Shown: positions 42,972 to 52,052 of the stretch, one piece after another | Layout of the letters: every line of letters starts with the position of its first letter | Position numbering within the stretch: position 1 is the stretch's first letter | Origin: an uncultured Lachnospiraceae bacterium | Lineage (GTDB): Bacteria; Bacillota; Clostridia; Lachnospirales; Lachnospiraceae | Reading direction: 5' to 3' | DNA length: 64,000 nt | NCBI GenBank assembly: GCA_934309145.1 | Contig: CAKRCW010000003.1 | Location: 124,001-188,000, forward strand | Made by a program: the position numbers and the translations under genes | Notes under the pieces: generated by a model | The model's database searches: none | Told to the model about the DNA's origin: nothing | What the model saw: the letters and a program-made list of their open reading frames with translations, nothing else

Positions 42972-44363
42972 ATGGCAGATACAAATGTAGGAAAAGTCAC
43001 CCAGATTGTTGGTGCCGTAATCGATGCAAGATTTCCTGATGGACATCTTCCTGAGATATACGATGCAATAACAATCAAGACTAAGAGTGGCGATATACTG
43101 TATGCTGAGGTTTCGCAGCATCTCGGTGATGATACGGTAAGATGTATTGCGATGGGCCCTACTGATGGTCTGGTAAGAGGAATGGAGGCAATCGGTACCG
43201 GTGCTCCTATTACCGTTCCTGTAGGAGAGGCTACACTTGGACGTATGTTCAATGTACTTGGACAGCCTATCGACAATAAGCCGGCACCTGAGGTTGATAC
43301 CTATCTTCCTATCCATAGAAAGGCACCTGAATTTAAGGACCAGGCTACGGATACTGAGATATTAGAGACAGGTATCAAGGTTGTTGACCTCCTGTGTCCA
43401 TACCAGAAGGGTGGTAAAATCGGACTCTTCGGTGGAGCCGGTGTAGGTAAGACAGTCCTTATCCAGGAGCTTATTACAAACATCGCTACAGAGCATGGTG
43501 GATATTCAGTATTCACCGGAGTTGGTGAGAGAACAAGAGAGGGTAACGATCTCTATTATGAAATGATAGAGTCAGGTGTTATCAATAAGACTACCATGGT
43601 GTTCGGTCAGATGAACGAGCCACCTGGAGCAAGAATGAGAGTAGGTCTTACCGGACTTACTATGGCAGAGTATTTCAGAGATAAAGTAGGTAAGGACGTC
43701 CTGCTCTTTATCGATAACATATTCAGATTTACACAGGCAGGTTCAGAGGTTTCTGCTCTGCTTGGACGTGTGCCTTCTGCGGTTGGTTATCAGCCGACAT
43801 TGCAGACAGAGATGGGTGCACTGCAGGAGAGAATTACATCTACTAAGAATGGTTCTATAACATCAGTACAGGCTGTATATGTGCCTGCTGATGACCTTAC
43901 AGATCCAGCACCTGCAACAACCTTCGCTCACCTGGATGCGACAACGGTATTGTCACGTTCAATCGTTGAGCTTGGTATCTATCCGGCTGTAGATCCTCTT
44001 GAGTCAACATCAAGAATACTTGATCCAAGAATCGTTGGAGAGGAGCATTACAAGGTAGCCAGAGGTGTTCAGGAGATACTTCAGAAGTATAAGGAATTGC
44101 AGGATATTATCGCTATCCTTGGTATGGATGAGTTATCTGAGGAGGATAAGATAGTTGTAGCAAGAGCACGTAAGGTTCAGAAATTCTTGTCACAGCCTTT
44201 CCATGTAGCTGAGCAGTTTACCGGTTTGCCAGGAAAGTATGTACCGCTCTCAGATACAATCCAGAGCTTTAAGGAGATACTTGAGGGTAAGCATGATGAT
44301 ATCCCGGAGAGTTATTTCTTAAATGCAGGCAGTATCGAGGATGTAGTTGCGAAATGTAAGTAA
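42972..44363 (+). CDS. atpD: F0F1 ATP synthase subunit beta
   Basis: The protein has 463 residues. P-loop GGAGVGKTVLIQELITNIA near 154-172, GERTREGNDLYYEM with the catalytic glutamate, and the DELSEEDKIVVARARKVQKF segment near the C-terminus are all present. Beta carries the catalytic sites. It is preceded by AAGGAGATATAAGGAAA. Confidence 0.97.
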   Translation: MADTNVGKVTQIVGAVIDARFPDGHLPEIYDAITIKTKSGDILYAEVSQHLGDDTVRCIAMGPTDGLVRGMEAIGTGAPITVPVGEATLGRMFNVLGQPIDNKPAPEVDTYLPIHRKAPEFKDQATDTEILETGIKVVDLLCPYQKGGKIGLFGGAGVGKTVLIQELITNIATEHGGYSVFTGVGERTREGNDLYYEMIESGVINKTTMVFGQMNEPPGARMRVGLTGLTMAEYFRDKVGKDVLLFIDNIFRFTQAGSEVSALLGRVPSAVGYQPTLQTEMGALQERITSTKNGSITSVQAVYVPADDLTDPAPATTFAHLDATTVLSRSIVELGIYPAVDPLESTSRILDPRIVGEEHYKVARGVQEILQKYKELQDIIAILGMDELSEEDKIVVARARKVQKFLSQPFHVAEQFTGLPGKYVPLSDTIQSFKEILEGKHDDIPESYFLNAGSIEDVVAKCK

Positions 44364-44377
44364 CAGGGAGGGTATAT

Positions 44378-44779
44378 ATGTCAGATAATACCATGCGAGT
44401 AAAGGTTATTGCTCCTGACAGAGTATTCTACGAGGGAGATGTTACCTTTATGGAATTTAATACCATTGAGGGCATTATAGGAATATACCCTAGACATATC
44501 CCGACTACTGTTGTTATCGCACCGGGCGTACTTAAGATATCAGAGAGCCAGGGAGATAAGACAGCAGCATTGCATTCCGGATTTGCGGAGATATTAGGAG
44601 ACAGCGTAACTATTTTGGCAGAGAGTGTTGAGTGGCCTGACGAGATAGATATACGTCGTGCTGAGGAGGCAAAGATAAGAGCCGAGCGCAGATTAAGCGA
44701 CAGCTCACAGGATATACACAGGGCTGAGCTTGCACTTAAGAGGGCTATGTTAAGACTTGAAATGACCAAAAGGGTTTAA
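44378..44779 (+). CDS. atpC: F0F1 ATP synthase subunit epsilon
   Basis: The protein has 133 residues: a beta-sandwich N-terminus (MRVKVIAPDRVFYEGDVTFM, GIYPRHIPTTVVI) and a helical hairpin C-terminus (ADD-like EEAKIRAERRLSD). Epsilon couples rotation and can inhibit ATP hydrolysis. It ends the atp operon, with a terminator hairpin starting 12 bases after its stop. Confidence 0.94.
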   Translation: MSDNTMRVKVIAPDRVFYEGDVTFMEFNTIEGIIGIYPRHIPTTVVIAPGVLKISESQGDKTAALHSGFAEILGDSVTILAESVEWPDEIDIRRAEEAKIRAERRLSDSSQDIHRAELALKRAMLRLEMTKRV

Positions 44780-44790
44780 TATTAATAATA

Positions 44791-44855
44791 AAAAGACTAT
44801 TTCGCTGATAACCTTGCATTTAAGTGAGGCTGTCTGTGGAATAGTCTTTTTGTTA
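44791..44855. terminator. Bidirectional terminator between atpC and the minus-strand lipoprotein gene
   Basis: AAAAGACTATT (44791-44801) pairs with AATAGTCTTTT (44840-44850) around a 38-base loop. The stem is flanked by A-rich sequence on the left and T-rich on the right, so it can work for both converging transcripts. The long loop makes it weaker than the others in this window. Confidence 0.55.
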
Positions 44856-44895
44856 TATATGTTATTATTTTGATATATCCTTTGCTATATAATCA

Positions 44896-45714
44896 TTAGT
44901 ACTGTGAAAATGGTGTAAATATAATATTTGCATCCGTGTATTTTGACATTATGGTATTGCCCTCGGATTCTGAGCTCTGTGTATATGATGCTAAGTCGTC
45001 TACACTTTTTGTAGTGTAGAAATAAGGATTTTCCGTATTTATATATGCATCTATAACGACAGCCTCAACTAATGTAAGAGATGTGCTTCCGTTGTCATAT
45101 TTGTAATATACATAAAATGAATTGGCTGCTCCGTTTGAGGCTGTCTCACTGATATAGCCATTTTTACAGATAGAGTACATATCACGTTCCCCGCTCTGTG
45201 CAATAAGCGTAGGTGTTCCATTTACAAGGGAATATATATCTAATACGTTGTGGCTTTCTGCTGTGAGCCCGATTAAAAGCTCATTTACACCATCACTGTT
45301 AATATCGTAATATGCATATCCTATGTCGTTTAAGCCTGTTCCACTATAGTATGAGCACATATAATTTAAGCTGTTGTCTGATAATTTCTGGAAGTCCCAA
45401 TTCTCTGATATAGCCTGATGATACTTATCAAGTATGTCTGAGTAATCGCTTTTGCCTTGTGACTGAGATGAATCTGTTTGTAGTGTGGATTCTGTATTTG
45501 AGTTTTCGGTTGTGTTTTCTGTGGCAGCTTCTTCGGTTGTCTGTTCTGTAGAGGCTTCAGTGGAGGCCTCGGTATCATTTGTTGTAAGCTCCTCTGTGCT
45601 TATCTCGATTAAGTCGTCCGTTTTGTCCTTGCCACATCCTGTAAGAGATGCGCAAAGCAAGGTTAAGGTTAGTGTAGTAACTCCAAGTGTTTTAATATAT
45701 TTTCTCATTATCAT
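44896..45714 (-). CDS. Lipoprotein with Thr/Glu-rich linker and calcium-loop-like motif
   Basis: The protein has 272 residues on the minus strand; the ATG at 45714 follows GGAGAGGACGG. The signal peptide ends in the lipobox LTGC. A linker of about 60 residues rich in T, E and S (for example TEASTEASTEQTTEEAAT) leads to a globular domain with YYDINSDGVNELLIGLTA, an aspartate-rich loop like those of FG-GAP or EF-hand proteins. It should be anchored on the outer face of the membrane. Function unknown. Confidence 0.8.
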   Translation of the reverse strand: MIMRKYIKTLGVTTLTLTLLCASLTGCGKDKTDDLIEISTEELTTNDTEASTEASTEQTTEEAATENTTENSNTESTLQTDSSQSQGKSDYSDILDKYHQAISENWDFQKLSDNSLNYMCSYYSGTGLNDIGYAYYDINSDGVNELLIGLTAESHNVLDIYSLVNGTPTLIAQSGERDMYSICKNGYISETASNGAANSFYVYYKYDNGSTSLTLVEAVVIDAYINTENPYFYTTKSVDDLASYTQSSESEGNTIMSKYTDANIIFTPFSQY

Positions 45715-45917
45715 CCGTCCTCTCCTTTTTGAACTTTTCTGCTCGGACAATATATACGTTTGTATGTATATTGCTTTTTCACTATATAATCTGCGTGTAT
45801 CATAATTGTAAAATAAATTAAATACCATATAATTATAGTAAAATTCCAAGTAAAATGTTATAGTATATATAGCAGATTTCTGCCGATATATACTATATAG
45901 AAGGAAACGATTGATAT

Positions 45918-46544
45918 ATGCAGGGCATTTTTATATCCATGGAAGGACCTGATGGTTCGGGAAAGTCAACACAGATTAGTTTGTTGGAGAAGCATCTTCG
46001 TGACATGGGATACGAGGATATAATTATAACGAGAGAACCAGGCGGCACACGTATAAGTGAAGCAGTGCGAGAGGTTATTCTCAACAAGGAATATAAAGAG
46101 ATGGGTTATATGACAGAGGCGTTGTTGTATGCATCAGCGAGAGCACAGCTTGTTAGCGAGGTTATTGCACCTGCGCTTGAATGTGGCAAGGCGGTTGTCA
46201 GTGACAGATTTGTGGATTCATCTGTAGTGTATCAGGGCATGGCAAGAGGTCTTGGCGTGGAGAATATATATAATATTAATTCATATGCCATACAGGGAAT
46301 TATGCCAGACATAACGATACATCTTGACTTGCCGGCTGAGGAAGGGCTTGGCCGTGCCAGAGGAAGGGCAGAGCTTGACCGCATGGAACTGGAATCCGTT
46401 GAATTCCATAAGAGGGTTGCACAGGGTTACAGGGATTTAGCGAAGCTTTCGCCGGACAGAATTAAGACTATAGATGCTACATTGCCAGTAGAGAAAATTC
46501 ATGAAATAATCGCAGGGTATGTCGATAAAATAATTAAAGCGTAA
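45918..46544 (+). CDS. tmk: Thymidylate kinase
   Basis: The protein has 208 residues. P-loop EGPDGSGKSTQISLL lies at residues 9-23, DRFVDSSVVYQGMARGLG holds the substrate-binding DR(F/Y) motif, and the lid is near RARGRAELDRMEL. It phosphorylates dTMP to dTDP. It heads a conserved Firmicute cluster with yaaR, holB and ricT. A short palindrome GCAGATTTCTGC sits at 45872-45883, before the gene. Confidence 0.95.
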   Translation: MQGIFISMEGPDGSGKSTQISLLEKHLRDMGYEDIIITREPGGTRISEAVREVILNKEYKEMGYMTEALLYASARAQLVSEVIAPALECGKAVVSDRFVDSSVVYQGMARGLGVENIYNINSYAIQGIMPDITIHLDLPAEEGLGRARGRAELDRMELESVEFHKRVAQGYRDLAKLSPDRIKTIDATLPVEKIHEIIAGYVDKIIKA

Positions 46545-46563
46545 CAAAAAAAGGAGGGTAAAG

Positions 46564-47004
46564 ATGGATATTAAGGTTAATCAGCTTCAGCAGTTGACTC
46601 AGATGGAAGCACCTAAGAATAATGCATCCAAGAGTGAGGACTTTAAGTTTACCTTGATTAAGAACATTGATGAGGCCGAGTTACAGGATAAGCTGTCTAC
46701 CCTTATGAAGGATATAGAGGAGCAGGGTGCCAAGATAGCCAAGCATATGGATATCAAGGATATGAAGAAGTATAGAAGCTCCATCAAGGAATTTATGAAT
46801 GAGATAGTTTCAAGGTCACATGAATTTTCGAGAGAGAATTTTCTTGACAGGCGGGGCAGACACAGAGTGTATGGTATTGTCAGAGAAGTGGATAAGAACC
46901 TTGATGATTTGGCACAGGAGCTTATGAAGGATGAAAAGGATAATCTGGCAATTCTAGGCAAAATAGACGATATACGAGGTCTGTTGCTTGACATTTCAAC
47001 TTAA
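46564..47004 (+). CDS. yaaR: YaaR family protein (DUF327)
   Basis: The protein has 146 residues, mainly helical: EAELQDKLSTLMKDIEEQGA and RHRVYGIVREVDKNLDDLAQ are the DUF327 features. The family sits between tmk and holB across Firmicutes; a molecular role is not established. In Bacillus the neighbouring c-di-AMP receptor gene darA (yaaQ) is present between tmk and yaaR, but here yaaR follows tmk directly. Ribosome site AAGGAGGGTAAAG. Confidence 0.88.
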   Translation: MDIKVNQLQQLTQMEAPKNNASKSEDFKFTLIKNIDEAELQDKLSTLMKDIEEQGAKIAKHMDIKDMKKYRSSIKEFMNEIVSRSHEFSRENFLDRRGRHRVYGIVREVDKNLDDLAQELMKDEKDNLAILGKIDDIRGLLLDIST

Positions 47005-47056
47005 AAAAGTCATACTAGAGTAGAATACATATGAAATACGAATGGGGGCGCGACTT

Positions 47057-48043
47057 ATGGATTTTAGAAAGATAGTAGGACACGAGGATATAATAGCACA
47101 TTTTAAGAGCAGTATAGAGATGGACAAGGTAAGTCACGCATATATTATAAATGGTGAGGTTGACAGTGGTAAGAAGATGTTAGCGAGAGCATTTGCGACA
47201 ACCTTACAATGCGAGCGTGGTGGCGTTGAACCTTGTGGTGAGTGTCAGTCCTGTAAGCAGGCAGACAGTGGAAATCATCCTGATATAATTACAGTTACGC
47301 ATGAGAAGCCTAATATTATCTCAGTGGATGAGGTGAGAGAGCAGGTTCTTGACTCTATATGTATTAAGCCATATAAGAGCAGATATAAGATATATATAAT
47401 TCCTGATGCACAGATGATGAATGTTCAGGCACAGAATGCACTTCTTAAGACTATTGAGGAGCCGCCTGAATATGGTATCATTATGTTGCTTACATCTAAT
47501 ATAGATAAGCTTCTTCCTACAGTGCAGTCCAGATGCGTGATACTTAACACTAAGCCTGTACGTGAGAGAGATATGCTTAATTATCTGAAGAACGATATGG
47601 GACTTACTGAGGAGAAGGCATATTTCTGCCTTGATTTTGCACAGGGTAATCTTGGTAAGGCTATAAAGCTTGCCGGCAACGGGGAATATGCACAGATAGT
47701 CGACTCTGTTGTTTCTGTTTTGAAGAATATACAGGATCTTGATGTCGATGATCTATCAAGAGCTGTGTCAGATATAGAGCAGTTTAAGCTATCTATCAAT
47801 GATTACATGGACCTTATGATGATGTGGTATCGAGATGCCTTGATGCTCAAGGTAACAGGAAATGTTGATAAGGTTTTGTTTAAGAATGAATATATGTCCC
47901 TTAAGAAGCAGGCAGCCGTGCTGTCATATAAGGCGATTGAGGATAAGATTGACGCTATAGACCGTGCAAAGCGCCGATTAGATGTAAATGCTAATTTTGA
48001 TGTTACTATGGAGCTTTTGCTTCTTACATTAAAAGAGCATTAA
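47057..48043 (+). CDS. holB: DNA polymerase III delta' subunit HolB
   Basis: The protein has 328 residues from the ATG at 47057. MDFRKIVGHEDIIAHFKSSI, a P-loop-like SGKKMLARAFA, the zinc module CGECQSCKQADSGNHPDI, and the sensor region MNVQAQNALLKTIEEPPE are clamp-loader features. HolB is the delta' subunit that opens the sliding clamp together with DnaX. An in-frame ATG at 47042 is unlikely because the ribosome site GGGGGCG lies between the two. ricT follows 25 bp downstream. Confidence 0.93.
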   Translation: MDFRKIVGHEDIIAHFKSSIEMDKVSHAYIINGEVDSGKKMLARAFATTLQCERGGVEPCGECQSCKQADSGNHPDIITVTHEKPNIISVDEVREQVLDSICIKPYKSRYKIYIIPDAQMMNVQAQNALLKTIEEPPEYGIIMLLTSNIDKLLPTVQSRCVILNTKPVRERDMLNYLKNDMGLTEEKAYFCLDFAQGNLGKAIKLAGNGEYAQIVDSVVSVLKNIQDLDVDDLSRAVSDIEQFKLSINDYMDLMMMWYRDALMLKVTGNVDKVLFKNEYMSLKKQAAVLSYKAIEDKIDAIDRAKRRLDVNANFDVTMELLLLTLKEH

Positions 48044-48068
48044 TTATGCACGAAACCGGAGGTAATAG

Positions 48069-48980
48069 ATGAAAGAGGTAATAGGTGTCCGTTTCAGAGA
48101 GAACGGTAAGATATATTTTTTTGATCCGCTTAATTATAAGATTGATCCGGGCAGATTCGTTATAGTGGAGACTGCCAGAGGTGTTGAGTATGGTAAGGTA
48201 GTGCTAGGCAGACGAGAGATAGACGAGGAGAAGATGTCTGCACCACTTAAGCCAATTATCCGTATTGCGGATGAGAAGGATACAGCCCAATATGAGGCTA
48301 ACAAGGAGAAGAGTAAAAAGGCATTTGATATATGCTTAGAGAAGATTAAGAAGCATGGTCTTCAGATGAAGCTTATAGATGCTGAATATACATTCGATGA
48401 TAATAAAGTATTGTTTTACTTTACAGCAGATGGAAGAGTTGATTTCCGTGAGCTTGTAAAGGATTTGGCGGCTGTATTTAAGACAAGAATAGAACTTAGA
48501 CAGATAGGTGTCAGAGATGAGACTAAGATAGTCGGTGGTATCGGTATATGTGGAAGAGAGCTTTGCTGTCATAAGCATTTGTCAGAGTTTGTTCCTGTAT
48601 CTATTAAGATGGCTAAGGAGCAGAATCTATCACTTAACCCAACTAAGATATCAGGTGTATGTGGACGTTTGATGTGCTGCTTAAAGCATGAGCAGGATAC
48701 TTATGAATATTTGAATGATAAGCTTCCTAATGTTGGAGATGTTGTAAAGACCGTTGATGGTAAGCGTGGAGAAGTATCTTCTGTAAATGTACTTCGCCAG
48801 AAGGTTAAGCTTATTGTGACGCAGGAAGATGATACTAAGGAGATTGAGGAATATAAGATAGATGATCTTCGTTTTAAGCCTAAGAGACGCAGAAATGATG
48901 ACAGAATAAGTGATGCTGAGCTTAAGAAGCTTGAGGCTTTAGAGAGAAAGGAAGGAAAGTCTAAGCTGGATGATGAATAG
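48069..48980 (+). CDS. ricT: RicT (YaaT), PSP1-domain regulator of mRNA processing
   Basis: The protein has 303 residues. The PSP1 domain with VDFRELVKDLAAVFKTRIEL and GICGRELCCHKHLSEFVPVS and SGVCGRLMCCLKHEQDTYEY holds the cysteines that bind iron-sulphur clusters. RicT partners with RicA and RicF in the Y-complex, which works with RNase Y. Its C-terminus is charged and probably disordered. It follows holB, the usual order. Confidence 0.93.
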   Translation: MKEVIGVRFRENGKIYFFDPLNYKIDPGRFVIVETARGVEYGKVVLGRREIDEEKMSAPLKPIIRIADEKDTAQYEANKEKSKKAFDICLEKIKKHGLQMKLIDAEYTFDDNKVLFYFTADGRVDFRELVKDLAAVFKTRIELRQIGVRDETKIVGGIGICGRELCCHKHLSEFVPVSIKMAKEQNLSLNPTKISGVCGRLMCCLKHEQDTYEYLNDKLPNVGDVVKTVDGKRGEVSSVNVLRQKVKLIVTQEDDTKEIEEYKIDDLRFKPKRRRNDDRISDAELKKLEALERKEGKSKLDDE

Positions 48981-49731
48981 AGAAGAGCTTATACATGACG
49001 GTGAGAGGTTAGATGATTTGCAGTGTCGTGGATATCAGATAATACAGAATCCTGAGATTTTTTGCTTTGGAATGGATGCAGTTTTACTTGCCGATTTCAC
49101 CTCGTCCAAGAAGAACGCAAGAGTTATTGACCTTGGAACAGGAACAGGTGTTATTCCGATGCTTATGCAGGCCAGGAATAAGGGCAGACATTTTACGGGA
49201 CTTGAGGTTCAGGATTACAGCGTAGATATGGCACGAAGAAGCGTTATGTATAATGACCTTTGCGATGACATAGATATTGTGTCAGGAGATATAAAAGAGG
49301 TGCCTGTGAATTTTCAGGCAGCCTCTTTTGACGTTGTGACTTCTAATCCGCCGTATATTAAAGGAAGTCACGGCTTAGAGAACATAAATTCACCGAAGAA
49401 TATAGCGAGGCATGAGATACTTCTTACGCTTGAGGACGTGGTTAAGGCCGCTTCTTATTTACTGGTGGAAGGTGGTACATTTTCAATGGTACATAAGCCT
49501 TTTAGACTTGCTGAGATAATAAGACTCATGTCAAAGTACAGAATAGAACCGAAACGCCTTTGCATGGTTCAGCCATATTTTGATAAAGAACCGAACATGG
49601 TGCTTATCGAGGGAGCAAAGGGCGGTAACCCTATGATTAAGGTTGAGCCTGCTCTTGTTGTGTATAATAAGGATGGCAGCTACACTGAGGATTTACTTGG
49701 CAGATATGGAGAATATCATGGACAAAAATAA
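48970..49731 (+). CDS. trmN: tRNA1(Val) N6-adenine methyltransferase-like protein (TrmN family)
   Basis: The protein has 253 residues. DLGTGTGVIPMLMQARNKGR is the SAM-binding loop and VTSNPPYIKGSHG the NPPY motif of N6-adenine methyltransferases. The Bacillus counterpart is yabB in the same cluster. The E. coli homologue modifies A37 of tRNA-Val. Two consecutive ATG codons at 48970 and 48973 are possible starts. It overlaps ricT by 11 bases and rsmI by 14 bases. Confidence 0.88.
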   Translation: MMNREELIHDGERLDDLQCRGYQIIQNPEIFCFGMDAVLLADFTSSKKNARVIDLGTGTGVIPMLMQARNKGRHFTGLEVQDYSVDMARRSVMYNDLCDDIDIVSGDIKEVPVNFQAASFDVVTSNPPYIKGSHGLENINSPKNIARHEILLTLEDVVKAASYLLVEGGTFSMVHKPFRLAEIIRLMSKYRIEPKRLCMVQPYFDKEPNMVLIEGAKGGNPMIKVEPALVVYNKDGSYTEDLLGRYGEYHGQK

Positions 49732-50581
49732 TACATCTGGAACTTTATATCTTGTTGCAACACCTATAGGTAATCTTGAGGATATGACCTATCGTGCAGT
49801 GCGCATTTTGTCTGAGGTTAATCTTATCGCAGCCGAGGACACAAGAAACAGTATTAAGCTGCTCAATCATTTCGATATCAAAACCCCTATGACAAGCTAT
49901 CATGAGCATAATAAATACGAGAAGGCGGAGGTACTTATATCGAAGCTTATATCGGGAACTGATATAGCAGTTATTACAGATGCGGGAACGCCGGGGATAT
50001 CTGATCCCGGTGAGGAGTTGGTTCGGCAGTGTTACGAGGCAGGAGTAAGAGTTGTGCCTGTTCCCGGAGCGTGTGCAGCGGTAAATGCACTTATAGCATC
50101 CGGGCTTCCGACCAGAAGATTCTGCTTTGAGGCATTTCTTCCTGTTGACAAGAAAGAGAGACAGGCGGTTCTCGCCGAATTAAAGGACGAAACAAGAACT
50201 ATAATTATATATGAGGCACCTCACAGACTTAGAAAGACCTTGGAGGAGCTGTCAGGTGTAGTTGGCGACAGACGTGCAACTATCTGTAGGGAGCTGACTA
50301 AGAAGCATGAGCAGTTCTTCCAGACTACGATACAGTCGGCAGCAGAGTATTACCTTGCAAATGAGCCAAAGGGCGAATGTATAATTGTAATGGAGGGTGT
50401 ATCAAGAGAGAGTCTTATTGCCGATGAGAAGAAGCGTTGGGAGGATATAGATATAACTGAACACCTTAATATGTATATATCAGGCGGAATGGATAAAAAA
50501 GAAGCCACCAAGCAGGTGGCTAAGGATCGTGGTATTCCGAAGCGTGAGGTATACGAATATGCTAAGGAATTATCGAGATAA
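49718..50581 (+). CDS. rsmI: 16S rRNA C1402 2'-O-methyltransferase RsmI
   Basis: The protein has 287 residues from the ATG at 49718 (GGAGAATATC). GTLYLVATPIGNLEDMTYRA, IAAEDTRNSIKLLNHFDI and DAGTPGISDPGEELV are the tetrapyrrole-methylase fold motifs of RsmI. It methylates the 2'-OH of C1402 in 16S rRNA. The C-terminal helical part is normal. It converges with the lipoprotein gene at 50570 and overlaps it by 12 bases. Confidence 0.94.
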   Translation: MDKNNTSGTLYLVATPIGNLEDMTYRAVRILSEVNLIAAEDTRNSIKLLNHFDIKTPMTSYHEHNKYEKAEVLISKLISGTDIAVITDAGTPGISDPGEELVRQCYEAGVRVVPVPGACAAVNALIASGLPTRRFCFEAFLPVDKKERQAVLAELKDETRTIIIYEAPHRLRKTLEELSGVVGDRRATICRELTKKHEQFFQTTIQSAAEYYLANEPKGECIIVMEGVSRESLIADEKKRWEDIDITEHLNMYISGGMDKKEATKQVAKDRGIPKREVYEYAKELSR

Positions 50582-51217
50582 AGTAGCGTTGTTTAATCTT
50601 ACATAGACATAAGCTTCGCTTTTTTCGTGGTATGATTCAAATGTTCCAACGACAGTTATTGTAGCATTTTCTTCCGGATACTCGTCAGGGTATACATGAG
50701 AACCATCACCCCATACAAATTCAAGACCTTGTGAACAGCATCCCAGAGCATCTGCGATAATACAATAATGATAATATCTCTCGTTTTCTTCATAGTAAGT
50801 TCCGTGATATTGTCCTTCGGCTTTTATTACTTTACCTTCATATGCCGATGGATTCACCATAAATTGATAAACAGTTGCGTATACCATATTGGAGTCCATT
50901 TTTGTTAAATCATAGTCTATACCTTCTGTATCAGAGTTTGGCTCAACAACATCAGGCTCTTCTATGGCTGGAACATATGTTGGAGGTTGAATTTCTGTTG
51001 TCTGTGCTTCTGTCGTCTGCAATTCAGTTGTTTGAACTTCCGTTGTCTGGGTTTGTGAATCAAGCACAGCCTGTACACTATTTTCTGTTGTATTGTGATT
51101 TGCTGTTTCAGGAGATGAATCTCCACAGCCAGTAAGAGATATAGTTAAGATTATACATGCGAGCAATATTTGTACTTTTCTGGTTTTATTAATCTGGTAT
51201 TTTGTAGAAATATTCAT
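50570..51217 (-). CDS. Lipoprotein with tandem Q-T-T-E linker
   Basis: The protein has 215 residues on the minus strand; ATG at 51217 lies nine bases after GGAG. The signal peptide ends with lipobox LTGC. A linker repeats TTEVQTTELQTTEAQTTEIQ, followed by a domain of about 115 residues (MVYATVYQFMVNPSAYEGKV, TITVVGTFESYHEKSEAYVY) that looks like an OB-type beta barrel. It is anchored outside the cell. Function unknown; it shares lipoprotein style with the 44896 gene. Confidence 0.78.
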   Translation of the reverse strand: MNISTKYQINKTRKVQILLACIILTISLTGCGDSSPETANHNTTENSVQAVLDSQTQTTEVQTTELQTTEAQTTEIQPPTYVPAIEEPDVVEPNSDTEGIDYDLTKMDSNMVYATVYQFMVNPSAYEGKVIKAEGQYHGTYYEENERYYHYCIIADALGCCSQGLEFVWGDGSHVYPDEYPEENATITVVGTFESYHEKSEAYVYVRLNNATLSR

Positions 51218-51311
51218 ATAAGTAGTCTCCATAATAAAAATATCATCAAAACGCAAACAAGTTGCATTTTGATGATATTGTACATATTTGTAAGCATTGT
51301 GTCAAGTGAAA

Positions 51312-51848
51312 TTATTGGTTATTATTGCTTCCCTGACTGTCCTTGAAGTAAGGTCTTAATTGTGGATCGTTCATTACCCAGAATTTTATAGCCTCGATGT
51401 TTTTTAAGACAGAGTCCATTGCTTTAAATATATCCTGCATATCCTTAATCTCTGTGTTGTCAATCTTGCCATCCTGAGTAATATTGACAAGTATCTTGGA
51501 GAATTCATCCATGTACTGCGATGATGACAAGAATCTTAATACCAGTCTTTCTATGGAATCCTTATCTGTGTGCTTTGCCTGTTCTTCAAGCTTATGTATT
51601 CCTATAGGACACATGTTGTCACAGAAATCTGTGCAAAGGTTAGGGGCATCATAGGCGGTAGCCATGATATCTACTTCTTCTGCGTATGGTTCAATCTGGT
51701 CTAACTCTATGCGGGCAAGTCTGCTTCGCTCTATTCCGAGCCTGACAGCTGCCTTTTCCCGGCTGGTGTATATCTCGTTATTCTTAGCCGCCTCAGTTCT
51801 GGCGATGTAGTATATGTTATCAGTTGCTTTTGATGCTTTTCTTCCCAT
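51312..51848 (-). CDS. XRE-like helix-turn-helix regulator with cysteine motif
   Basis: The protein has 178 residues on the minus strand. Residues 20-60 (IYTSREKAAVRLGIERSRLA, RIELDQIEPYAEEVDIMA) form a Cro/CI-type helix-turn-helix. A CTDFCDNMCPIG motif near 72-83 may bind a metal or sense redox state, as seen in some clostridial XRE proteins. The C-terminal 90 residues are helical, an effector or dimer domain. No DNA target is visible. It is divergent from the 52053 gene. Confidence 0.75.
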   Translation of the reverse strand: MGRKASKATDNIYYIARTEAAKNNEIYTSREKAAVRLGIERSRLARIELDQIEPYAEEVDIMATAYDAPNLCTDFCDNMCPIGIHKLEEQAKHTDKDSIERLVLRFLSSSQYMDEFSKILVNITQDGKIDNTEIKDMQDIFKAMDSVLKNIEAIKFWVMNDPQLRPYFKDSQGSNNNQ

Positions 51849-51970
51849 AGTTAGATGACTGGATTCCTTTCTCTTATTATTATAAGTAATTTAATTATAA
51901 TATTTGTACATAATTCGACAATAAATTCATTTTACCATATTTTATGAAAATTATAAAGGCTAAATGCTTC

Positions 51971-51998
51971 TTGACAAATGCAAATTACAGTGTATTCT
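51971..51998 (+). promoter_or_regulatory. Sigma-A promoter for the AI-2E-family gene
   Basis: TTGACA (51971-51976), a 16-base spacer and TATTCT (51993-51998) form a reasonable vegetative promoter. The start codon lies 55 bases downstream at 52053. Confidence 0.5.
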
Positions 51999-52052
51999 AA
52001 AAAATAAATATCTTAATAAAAAAATAATATATAATAAATTGATTGGAGCTAT

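Noticed and set aside
45883..45890. CCGATATA before tmk, resembling a sigma-28 -10
   Set aside because: The -35 position reads TATA rather than TAAA, and a housekeeping kinase is not an expected sigma-28 target. AT-rich sequence makes such hits easy.
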